Assembly: GCA_021298355.1 (NCBI GenBank)
Contig: JAJTEH010000005.1
Span: forward strand, 62,001 to 126,000
From: Flammeovirgaceae bacterium
GTDB taxonomy: Bacteria; Bacteroidota; Bacteroidia; Cytophagales; Cyclobacteriaceae
DNA: 64,000 nt
Direction: 5' to 3'
In this document: piece after piece, positions 54,513 through 61,729 of the stretch
Layout: each line of letters opens with the position of its first letter
Position numbering within the stretch: position 1 is the first letter of the stretch
Program-made: the position numbers and the translations under genes
Notes under the pieces: generated by a model
What the model was told of the DNA's origin: nothing
Databases searched by the model: none
The model's input: the letters and a program-made list of their open reading frames with translations, nothing else

Positions 54513-55298
54513 ATGCAAAAAAACGTTGTTGATCAAACCGGTAGAAAAGTTTCCATAAGCCAATTTCCCAAAAGAATTGTTTCGTTAGTTCCATCATTAA
54601 CCGATATTCTACACCACCTTGCATTAGAAAATGAAACCATCGGCATCACAAAGTTTTGCGTACATCCAGCCGAATGGATAAAAGAAAAAATAATAATAGG
54701 AGGAACAAAAAATCCGGATGTCCATCGTATTCTTTCCCTTCAGCCAGATTTAATCTTAGCGAACAAAGAAGAAAATAATAAAGAAGATGTAGAACAATTA
54801 TCAAATCATTTTCCGATTTGGGTTTCCGATGTTATTCATGTAAAAGATCAGGAAGAGTTAATCCAACAATTAGGAGAGATTACGAACAGAGAAAACCAAG
54901 CAAAAGATTTAAATGATAAAATTAATCTTGCTTACCAAAGCATTCTGCCAACTACGAACAAACAAAAAGTTTTGTATTTGATTTGGCAAAAACCATGGAT
55001 GGCAGCCGGGCAAGAAACCTTTATCAACAGTGTTTTATCTGCATTGGGTTTTACAAATGTTATTCGTCAAACAAGATATCCTATTTTAACACAGGATGAA
55101 ATCATACACCTAAAACCCGATGTAGTTTTGCTTTCTTCTGAACCTTTTCCATTTAAAGAAAAACACCTTGCAGACTTACAAAGCCTTTTGCCTCAATCAA
55201 AAATAAAATTAGTAGATGGAGAAATTTTTAGTTGGTATGGCCCCAGGCAAATTCATCTTCCTGCACTTTGTAACGAATTGAAGAAGAATTTTGAATGA
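54513..55298 (+). CDS. Helical-backbone metal receptor / ABC binding-protein homologue without signal peptide
   Basis: A 261-residue protein of the BtuF/FhuD-like substrate-binding fold. Recognisable from RIVSLVPSLTDILHHL, the loop ILSLQPDLILANKEENN, WQKPWMAAGQETFINSVLSALGF and LKPDVVLLSSEPFPF. Such proteins bind cobalamin, haem or iron chelates. There is no signal peptide or lipobox: the protein starts QKNVVDQTGRKVSI. The frame is open upstream to 54462, but that extension crosses the terminator and is not a signal. The FecCD-type permease and ATPase lie 27 kb away. A cytoplasmic role, or a mis-set start, must be considered. Confidence 0.8.
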   Translation: MQKNVVDQTGRKVSISQFPKRIVSLVPSLTDILHHLALENETIGITKFCVHPAEWIKEKIIIGGTKNPDVHRILSLQPDLILANKEENNKEDVEQLSNHFPIWVSDVIHVKDQEELIQQLGEITNRENQAKDLNDKINLAYQSILPTTNKQKVLYLIWQKPWMAAGQETFINSVLSALGFTNVIRQTRYPILTQDEIIHLKPDVVLLSSEPFPFKEKHLADLQSLLPQSKIKLVDGEIFSWYGPRQIHLPALCNELKKNFE

Positions 55299-55328
55299 AT
55301 CATTTCTATGATTATGTCAAGAATAAAT

Positions 55329-55359
55329 ACAGCCCACGATTTTAATCGCAGGCTGTTTT
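55329..55359. terminator. Bidirectional terminator between convergent genes
   Basis: ACAGCC (55329-55334) pairs with GGCTGT (55351-55356), and inside, after a CA/CA mismatch, CGAT (55337-55340) pairs with ATCG (55345-55348). TTTT follows on the plus strand. It lies between the binding-protein gene and aroA. Confidence 0.65.
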
Positions 55360-55372
55360 CAATAGAATAAAT

Positions 55373-56602
55373 TTAAACTTTCTCATCACTCATTACAAAA
55401 CCAAGCAGCGCCATGTCTTTCCAAAAATTAGGATATGATTTTTTTGTTACCTCCGGTTCTTCAATAATAACATGCATGATGGTAGCTAATGGCGCGAAAG
55501 CCATTGCCATGCGATGGTCGTGGTAGGTTTTTACGCGTATTTCTTTCGGTACTATTTTGGGTGAAAGTAATTTCCACTTTCCAGTTTCTGTTTCTGTTAG
55601 CGTAGCTCCTATTTTGGCTAACTCATGCTGAAGGGCAGCAATGCGATCGGTTTCTTTTATGCGTAAACTTTCTAAACCGGTAAACTCCGCATCTATTTGT
55701 TTGGCAGCACACACCACAGCAATAGTCTGTGCCAGGTCGGGGCAATTGCTAAAGTCTGCCGAGAAAAAAGAATTGCTTTCTTTTTTTCTTAATAATATCT
55801 GATTACCTCTGGGTTCGCACGATACACCTAAGGTTTCCATCAAATCTACAATTACTCTATCGCCTTGTAAAGAACGCAAAGGTAAATTGGGTAGCGTTAA
55901 ACTTGCATCGTTTGCTAATGCTACAAAGGCAAACCAATAACTCGCTGCCGACCAATCGCCTTCCATTACTAATTGTGTTGTGCCGGGTAATCCTTTTTCA
56001 ACTACAATCGTATTTCCTTCCCAGGTAACGTGTGCGCCAAATTTTCGCATCAAGTTGGCAGTCATTTGCAGATACGGAATACTCCCGATGTTTCCTGTTA
56101 AGTGTATAGATAAACCGTTTGGCAACTGTGTGGCAATCATCATCAAGGCAGAAATAAACTGGCTGCTGATATCTCCTCTTACAGTAACTGAATTACTTTT
56201 TTGTTGAGTAAACGGATTAATTTTGAGTGGAGGATAACCGGGTTTCTCCAGATACTCAATCGAAGCACCTATTTCAGTTAAGGCATCAACCAAAATACCA
56301 ATTGGTCTTTCCTTCATGCGGGCTGTTCCTGTTAAAATGGTTTCCTTCGGTTGTACGGCAAAGTAAGCGGTAAGAAAACGCATCACGGTTCCGGCATCTT
56401 CAACATCGATTTGGTTATCGGCACTATTAATATGCCGTATCATCAATTGCGTATCGTTGGCATCCGATAAGTTTAACAACTCAGCTTTATTATCGGCTAA
56501 AGCATTTAATACCAGAGCACGGTTGCATATACTTTTTGAGGTTGGTAAAAATTGGATGGATTGATGAAACTGATGGCGAGGAGAAATCCGGAGTAAATTC
56601 AT
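55373..56602 (-). CDS. aroA: 3-phosphoshikimate 1-carboxyvinyltransferase (EPSP synthase)
   Basis: The sixth enzyme of the shikimate pathway (409 aa), joining phosphoenolpyruvate to shikimate 3-phosphate. The two-domain fold is marked by the N-terminal LPTSKSICNRALVLNALA, VEDAGTVMRFLTAYF, MKERPIGILVDAL, RGDISSQFISALMM, NCPDLAQTIAVVCAA, LRIKETDRIAALQHEL and the late TYHDHRMAMAFAPLA. aroB lies upstream on the same strand, separated by a small opposite-strand gene. A TATCTTGC box is three bases before the ATG. Confidence 0.97.
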   Translation of the reverse strand: MNLLRISPRHQFHQSIQFLPTSKSICNRALVLNALADNKAELLNLSDANDTQLMIRHINSADNQIDVEDAGTVMRFLTAYFAVQPKETILTGTARMKERPIGILVDALTEIGASIEYLEKPGYPPLKINPFTQQKSNSVTVRGDISSQFISALMMIATQLPNGLSIHLTGNIGSIPYLQMTANLMRKFGAHVTWEGNTIVVEKGLPGTTQLVMEGDWSAASYWFAFVALANDASLTLPNLPLRSLQGDRVIVDLMETLGVSCEPRGNQILLRKKESNSFFSADFSNCPDLAQTIAVVCAAKQIDAEFTGLESLRIKETDRIAALQHELAKIGATLTETETGKWKLLSPKIVPKEIRVKTYHDHRMAMAFAPLATIMHVIIEEPEVTKKSYPNFWKDMALLGFVMSDEKV

Positions 56603-56686
56603 GCGGCAAGATACAGTTCGATTAAATGATTGAAAAATTTTAAAGGTTGATGCAACAAAAACCTTTTATTTTAGGTTTAGCAATAT

Positions 56687-56875
56687 ATGAGTACAACAAA
56701 AAAATTAGCCATTGGGTTAGGAATTGCTTCGGGAGCTTTGTTGGCCGCCTGGTTGTTAACCGGAAGCCGCAAAAAGAAAACTACTGATTTTGTAAAGAAG
56801 AATGTCGGTAAGATTACAGACAAACTAAAAAAACAAAAATCAGGTTTTGATGATTCTGAAGTGCATTACGTTTAA
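56687..56875 (+). CDS. Small YtxH-like membrane protein
   Basis: A 62-residue protein: one transmembrane helix (LAIGLGIASGALLAAWLLTG) followed by a basic, amphipathic tail (SRKKKTTDFVKKNVGKITDK) and an acidic end. This is the layout of YtxH-like small proteins, whose role is unclear. It lies alone on the plus strand between aroA and aroB, and its stop overlaps the aroB stop by four bases. Confidence 0.7.
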   Translation: MSTTKKLAIGLGIASGALLAAWLLTGSRKKKTTDFVKKNVGKITDKLKKQKSGFDDSEVHYV

Positions 56876-57909
56876 GCTGAGCGATAATATGCCAGAGCCA
56901 TTTTTATTTCTTCAGCCGTAATACTAACATCCCACACTGCGTCTCCATTTTCTTTTAAGAGCACGCATAAAATCTCGTTGCCTCTATTTTTCTTATCCTG
57001 AAAAGCCTTTTCAATTAGTAAGTCGTCACGCAAAGTTTCAGTCTCAATTTTTCCAAATACTGAAAGAATATACCCTTTAATTTCTTTTAGATAATCCACC
57101 GAAATCAATCCTTTTCGGTTTGCTAAAAATGCTTCCATCACCAACCCTGCTGCAACTGCCTCGCCATGTGTTACAGGCGTTTGTTTTTCTAATAAAGTAC
57201 TTTCAATAGCATGCCCGATGGTGTGGCCTGCATTTAAAATTTTGCGTAAGCCTTTTTCGCGCGGGTCTTCCGTAATTACTTTTACCTTAAACTCAGCCGA
57301 AGCACGAATTAATTTTTTCCAATCTTGATTGGCTAAATCATGTTTTCTTATCTCTTGCCAACTTTCGTAATCACCAATCAAACTGTGTTTAACAACTTCA
57401 GCAAAGCCGGATTTTAATTCTAACTCGGGTAATGTTTCTAAGAATACATCGCTGATGATGGTAACAACAGGTTGTTGAAAAACCCCAATATGATTTTTGA
57501 AATGCTGAAAGTCAATTCCTAGTTTTCCGCCAATGCTTGCATCTACCTGCGAAAGAAGTGTTGTAGGGATTAAAACAAAATCAATTCCTCTTTTATAGGT
57601 AGCTGCACAAAAACCAGCCATATCGCCCAAAACTCCACCACCTAGCACAACAACCAAACTATGCCTGTCGAGTTGTTTTGCGGTTAAAAATTGCCAGATA
57701 ACTGTGCATGTTTCCAGGTTTTTATACGATTCGCCAGCTTCTACGGCTAAAATGTTTTCAGGCGTAAATACATTGTGTACATGAGGCAAACAAAATCGCT
57801 CGCAGTTTTTGTCGGTGATACAAACAATTTTGCTGTAATCGCGCTTGCTTAAAAAATCTTGTAAGGCAACTTGGGGTGCAACAGTAAAAACAAGGGATTC
57901 TGAATTCAT
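56872..57909 (-). CDS. aroB: 3-dehydroquinate synthase
   Basis: The second enzyme of the shikimate pathway (345 aa), NAD- and zinc-dependent. Signatures: VVLGGGVLGDMAGFCAATYKRG, VLIPTTLLSQVDASIGGKLG, KSGFAEVVKHSLIGD and the metal-binding LNAGHTIGHAIES with a later THGEAVAAG. Convergent with the small YtxH-like gene by four overlapping bases, and divergent from the proline dehydrogenase gene. Confidence 0.97.
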   Translation of the reverse strand: MNSESLVFTVAPQVALQDFLSKRDYSKIVCITDKNCERFCLPHVHNVFTPENILAVEAGESYKNLETCTVIWQFLTAKQLDRHSLVVVLGGGVLGDMAGFCAATYKRGIDFVLIPTTLLSQVDASIGGKLGIDFQHFKNHIGVFQQPVVTIISDVFLETLPELELKSGFAEVVKHSLIGDYESWQEIRKHDLANQDWKKLIRASAEFKVKVITEDPREKGLRKILNAGHTIGHAIESTLLEKQTPVTHGEAVAAGLVMEAFLANRKGLISVDYLKEIKGYILSVFGKIETETLRDDLLIEKAFQDKKNRGNEILCVLLKENGDAVWDVSITAEEIKMALAYYRSA

Positions 57910-57993
57910 GCAGATAAATTAAAAGCAAGGTACAAACAAAGTATATTCCTTGCTTGTTGAACAAACGTTCGGTTAATTTTACCGGGCAATATC

Positions 57994-58001
57994 TATCTTT
58001 G
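57994..58001 (+). promoter_or_regulatory. Candidate -7 box of the proline dehydrogenase gene
   Basis: TATCTTTG followed by CC is a good match to TAnnTTTG, 16 bases before the ATG at 58017. No clear -33 TTG is found. Confidence 0.4.
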
Positions 58002-58016
58002 CCGCATTCTAATCTT

Positions 58017-59204
58017 ATGGAAACCCGACCGTCAGTATCTTTCGAAGACACAGCCATCGCATTTTCTTACAAATCCGATAAAGAGTTAAACAAAGCGAAT
58101 TTTGTTTTTTCAGTTGTTAACCATCCCTGGATTTCGGCCATGGCTACCAGTGCCGTAAAAGTGGCGTTGCAGTTGCGTTTGCCTGTAGAAAGCATTATCC
58201 GCACAACTGTGTTTGAGCATTTTTGCGGTGGAGAAAGTATTGATAAAGCCGCGAAAGCAATCGAGAAATTAGGTCAGTTTCATGTAGGAACCATTTTAGA
58301 TTATTCCGTTGAAGGCGAGAAAACCGAAGCAGGCTTTGATGCCACAGTTGAAGAAACTTTACGAACGATTGATAAGGCACGCCAAAATAAAAACATTCCT
58401 TTTTCGGTGTTTAAAGTTACCGGCCTGGCCGATGCCGAACTCTTAACTAAAATTCAAAGCAAAGCCAAACTTTCTGAAGAAGAAGAACAAGCTTACAAAA
58501 GAGTACACGACAGAGTAGAAAAAATTTGCCAAGCAGCTTACGATGCCAATGTTCCTGTTTTGGTAGATGCTGAAGAAACCTGGTTGCAAGATCCTATCGA
58601 TGCACTGGCTTATGAGATGATGCGCAAATTCAATCAAGAGAGAGCCATTGTATTCAATACCTACCAAATGTATAGAACGGCATCATTAAAAAATTTAAAA
58701 GAGTCTCTTCACTTTGCGGCCATGCACAACATTTACTTAGGTGCGAAATTAGTGCGAGGTGCATACATGGAAAAAGAAAGAGAAAGAGCAAAAGAAAATA
58801 ATTATCCCGATCCTATTCAGCCAAGTAAAGAAGCAACAGACCAGGCATTTAACAAAGCATTAGAGTTTTGTATTGATAACAAACAACGCATAACCGTAAT
58901 GTGTGGCTCGCATAACGATTACTCTAACTTATACCTAACCGTTTTAATGGAAAAACACAGCATGAACCCGAATGATACGCGCGTTTGGTTTGCACAGTTG
59001 TATGGTATGAGCGACAACATTTCTTTTAATCTTGCCCAAGCAGGTTACAACGTTGCCAAGTATGTTCCGTATGGTCCGGTGCGCTCTGTAATGCCTTACT
59101 TATTCAGGCGTGCGCAAGAAAACACATCCGTAGCCGGCCAAAGCAGCAGAGAATTAACCCTCATTAAAAAAGAAGTAGCCAGACGAGCCAAGGCTAAAAA
59201 TTAA
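58017..59204 (+). CDS. Proline dehydrogenase
   Basis: A 395-residue monofunctional FAD-dependent proline dehydrogenase, the first step of proline breakdown to glutamate. Recognisable from [63 protein letters not shown] and the C-terminal [21 protein letters not shown]. The partner P5C dehydrogenase is not in the window. The ATG at 58017 follows a candidate promoter box; the open frame further upstream (57954) crosses that box and is not used. Confidence 0.96.
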   Translation: METRPSVSFEDTAIAFSYKSDKELNKANFVFSVVNHPWISAMATSAVKVALQLRLPVESIIRTTVFEHFCGGESIDKAAKAIEKLGQFHVGTILDYSVEGEKTEAGFDATVEETLRTIDKARQNKNIPFSVFKVTGLADAELLTKIQSKAKLSEEEEQAYKRVHDRVEKICQAAYDANVPVLVDAEETWLQDPIDALAYEMMRKFNQERAIVFNTYQMYRTASLKNLKESLHFAAMHNIYLGAKLVRGAYMEKERERAKENNYPDPIQPSKEATDQAFNKALEFCIDNKQRITVMCGSHNDYSNLYLTVLMEKHSMNPNDTRVWFAQLYGMSDNISFNLAQAGYNVAKYVPYGPVRSVMPYLFRRAQENTSVAGQSSRELTLIKKEVARRAKAKN

Positions 59205-59229
59205 AGCCTTATCCATCGTAACTATTCTT

Positions 59230-59237
59230 TATTTTTG
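59230..59237 (+). promoter_or_regulatory. Candidate -7 box of lysS
   Basis: TATTTTTG followed by CA matches TAnnTTTG, 23 bases before the lysS ATG. No -33 TTG is evident. Confidence 0.35.
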
Positions 59238-59259
59238 CACCCAAAATAAATCATCACGT

Positions 59260-60990
59260 ATGCAATTGAGCGAACAAGAACTTGTACGCAGACAAAGTTT
59301 GGCCGAATTAGCAAAGTTGGGCATCGATCCTTATCCGGCCGAATTATTCGAAGTAAACGCTTCGGCACAAGAAATTCTGGAAAATTACGAAAGGCATAAA
59401 AGCGATTACCGCCAAATCTCCATTGCAGGTAGGATGATGAGCAGAAGAATAATGGGTAATGCTTCTTTCGCTGAGTTGCAAGATGAAACAGGAAGAATTC
59501 AAATCTATTTACGAAGAGATGATCTTTGCCCCAACGAAGACAAAACACTATACAACACAGTTTTTAAAAAACTTACCGACATAGGTGATATTATTGGTGT
59601 AAAAGGCTACGGCTTTACTACACAAACCGGAGAAATTTCTATACACGTTACTTCTTTCAAAATTTTATCAAAATCGTTAAAGCCACTACCCATAGTAAAA
59701 GAAGCGGCAGACGAAACAGGTAATGTTGTTAAGTACGATGCCTTTACCGATCCTGAACAACGCTACCGCATGCGTTATGTAGATTTAATTGTAAACCCCG
59801 AAGTGCGCGAAACATTTGTGAAACGCACAAGGTTGGTTAACTCTATGCGCCAGTATCTCAATGATAAAAATTACCTTGAAGTAGAAACGCCTATACTGCA
59901 ACCATTATACGGTGGCGCAGCAGCAAGACCTTTTAAAACACATCACAACACGTTAGACATGACGCTCTACTTGCGCATCGCTAACGAGTTGTATTTAAAA
60001 AGATTGATTGTTGGCGGCTACCCGGGTGTGTACGAATTCTCGAAAGATTTTAGAAACGAAGGCATGAGTCGTTTCCATAACCCGGAGTTTACACAAATAG
60101 AATTATACGTAGCGTATAAAGATTATAACTGGATGATGGATTTAGTGGAGGAGATGATCGAAAAAGTGGCGCTTGATTTACACGGTAAAACCGAGGTAAA
60201 AGTAGGAGAGAATATTATCGATTTTAAAAGACCGTGGAAACGTTACACCATGTTCGAAGCGATACAACACTTTACCGGTGTAGATATCAGCAACATGGAT
60301 GAAGCACAATTAATTGAAACTTGCAAAAGTTTGGGCGTGCCTTTCGATGCAACGATGGGCAAAGGAAAACTGATCGATCAGATTTTTGGAGAGAAATGCG
60401 AACCCAATTTAATTCAACCCACTTTCATTACAGATTATCCGGTGGAGATGTCGCCATTGGCAAAGAAACACAGAAGTAAACCCGGTTTGGTAGAACGTTT
60501 CGAAGCCATTTGTAATGGAAAAGAAATTTGTAATGCCTTTAGCGAGTTGAATGATCCTATAGACCAACGTGCCCGCTTCGAAGAGCAAGTTGCATTAGGC
60601 AAACGAGGCGATGAAGAAGCCATGACGTTAGATGAAGATTTTCTTCGTGCCTTAGAATATGGCATGCCACCAACCGCAGGTTTAGGAATTGGCATCGATC
60701 GATTATCCATGATCATGACCAACTCTCACAGCATACAAGATGTATTGTTCTTCCCACAAATGAAACCCGAAAAACAAGCGGCAGCTTTTGATGAAAAAGC
60801 CATAGCAGCGCTGGGAGTTAGGGCAGATTTAATACCAATCGTTTTAAAATTAAACTTCGCAACAGAAGAACAATTTAAATCGCAGAAAGCATCTAAATTA
60901 TTTAACGATGTGTGTGGTTTAAGAAAGAAACTGAAATTAGAAAACGTTCAAAATCCTACGCTTGAAGAAGTGGAGGGTTGGTTGAAATAA
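59260..60990 (+). CDS. lysS: Lysyl-tRNA synthetase, class II
   Basis: The 576-residue enzyme charging tRNA-Lys. An N-terminal OB-fold anticodon-binding domain ([21 protein letters not shown]) precedes the class II catalytic core. Motif 1 region is [15 protein letters not shown], motif 2 is [18 protein letters not shown], and motif 3 is [13 protein letters not shown]. About 75 residues after motif 3 (from [10 protein letters not shown]) form a C-terminal extension common in Bacteroidota LysRS. The stop is directly adjacent to the stop of the convergent PIN gene. Confidence 0.98.
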   Translation: MQLSEQELVRRQSLAELAKLGIDPYPAELFEVNASAQEILENYERHKSDYRQISIAGRMMSRRIMGNASFAELQDETGRIQIYLRRDDLCPNEDKTLYNTVFKKLTDIGDIIGVKGYGFTTQTGEISIHVTSFKILSKSLKPLPIVKEAADETGNVVKYDAFTDPEQRYRMRYVDLIVNPEVRETFVKRTRLVNSMRQYLNDKNYLEVETPILQPLYGGAAARPFKTHHNTLDMTLYLRIANELYLKRLIVGGYPGVYEFSKDFRNEGMSRFHNPEFTQIELYVAYKDYNWMMDLVEEMIEKVALDLHGKTEVKVGENIIDFKRPWKRYTMFEAIQHFTGVDISNMDEAQLIETCKSLGVPFDATMGKGKLIDQIFGEKCEPNLIQPTFITDYPVEMSPLAKKHRSKPGLVERFEAICNGKEICNAFSELNDPIDQRARFEEQVALGKRGDEEAMTLDEDFLRALEYGMPPTAGLGIGIDRLSMIMTNSHSIQDVLFFPQMKPEKQAAAFDEKAIAALGVRADLIPIVLKLNFATEEQFKSQKASKLFNDVCGLRKKLKLENVQNPTLEEVEGWLK

Positions 60991-61419
60991 TTATTGTTTG
61001 TATAAAGCAAGGTAAGACTCAGGCGTTAAAACACTAATTTCGGATTTCTTATAGTCTTTGATATTTCTTGTAATAATATGTTTGGCTTTAACGTTTAGCG
61101 CGCAATAATGCTGTATAGCATCTTCGAAATCCTTAAACGAAGAGGTTAAAGCCAATTCGATAACGTTATCATCTACACTGGCTACACTTACTAGTGTTTT
61201 AAACTTTAATAATATGTTTCGTGTTTGCGAAATCGAATACTGTGAACGTAACAAGTAATCAATATTAGCGAAAGATATCGCGGAAACACTTGCGCGAATT
61301 TTTTCTGATTCAGCCAAAGAGAATAAAGCTTGTGCTGAACTAACAAACGGTTTTCTACCAGAAAGTAAATCAAGGCAAACATCAGTATCAATAAAAACAT
61401 GTAAAAGATTACTTGCCAT
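60991..61419 (-). CDS. PIN-domain toxin (VapC-like ribonuclease)
   Basis: A 142-residue PIN ribonuclease. The acidic site is intact: D11 in VFIDTDVCLDLL, the Glu-Asp pair near 99-100 in KDFEDAIQHYCA, and D122 in IITRNIKDYKKSEI. These enzymes cut tRNA or other RNAs when freed from their antitoxin. The gene overlaps the end of the upstream antitoxin gene by 11 bases, the usual arrangement for coupled toxin-antitoxin expression. The RNA target is unknown. Confidence 0.88.
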   Translation of the reverse strand: MASNLLHVFIDTDVCLDLLSGRKPFVSSAQALFSLAESEKIRASVSAISFANIDYLLRSQYSISQTRNILLKFKTLVSVASVDDNVIELALTSSFKDFEDAIQHYCALNVKAKHIITRNIKDYKKSEISVLTPESYLALYKQ

Positions 61420-61654
61420 ATTTTGATTTTATATACTTATGATAGCTCTCCTTTGGCTGAGAATCTTTTTTTAATTCTAAGACACCAGTTAACTTTTTTA
61501 CTAAAGGAGTGATATCATCATCGTCAGGTTGTTCTGTTAAATTACCAAGATATGATTCGATTAGCCTGGATAGGCTTGTTTTTTTCTTTTTGGCATAAAT
61601 CTTAGCTTTTTCAACTACTGATTGATTTAGTTTTATAGTTAGCTTACTATCCAT
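61409..61654 (-). CDS. Antitoxin of the PIN toxin (DUF6364-like ribbon-helix-helix)
   Basis: An 81-residue protein opening SKLTIKLNQSVVEKAKIYAK followed by KTSLSRLIESYL, a ribbon-helix-helix DNA-binding domain of the DUF6364 kind. The C-terminal part (DDDDITPLVKKLTGVLE and the tail to YGK) would wrap the toxin. It is the upstream, promoter-proximal gene of the pair. Two identical palindromes upstream of its start (61664-61693) are the likely binding sites for autorepression. A -7 box lies four bases before the ATG. Confidence 0.85.
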   Translation of the reverse strand: MDSKLTIKLNQSVVEKAKIYAKKKKTSLSRLIESYLGNLTEQPDDDDITPLVKKLTGVLELKKDSQPKESYHKYIKSKYGK

Positions 61655-61658
61655 AAAA

Positions 61659-61666
61659 CAAATATA
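61659..61666 (-). promoter_or_regulatory. Candidate -7 box of the toxin-antitoxin operon
   Basis: Minus-strand TATATTTG fits TAnnTTTG and is separated from the antitoxin ATG by TTTT. Its upstream end overlaps the first operator palindrome. Confidence 0.5.
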
Positions 61667-61693
61667 CGTATTCTTTAAATATTTGATACGTAT
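61664..61693. promoter_or_regulatory. Twin-palindrome operator of the toxin-antitoxin operon
   Basis: The palindrome ATACGTAT occurs at 61664-61671 and again at 61686-61693. The centres are 22 bp apart, about two helical turns, so two antitoxin dimers would bind the same face of the DNA. The first copy overlaps the -7 box. Confidence 0.65.
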
Positions 61694-61729
61694 AAATCCT
61701 TTAGAGAAAATTAATTAAAAAGAGAATAT

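Noticed and set aside
54350-54532. Short plus-strand frame after the PAS kinase gene
   Set aside because: It covers an inverted repeat and a terminator and overlaps two real genes.
57910-57960. TACCTTGC on the minus strand as the aroB promoter
   Set aside because: It lacks one T of the -7 consensus, no -33 element is seen, and similar AT-rich matches arise by chance. Not strong enough to list.
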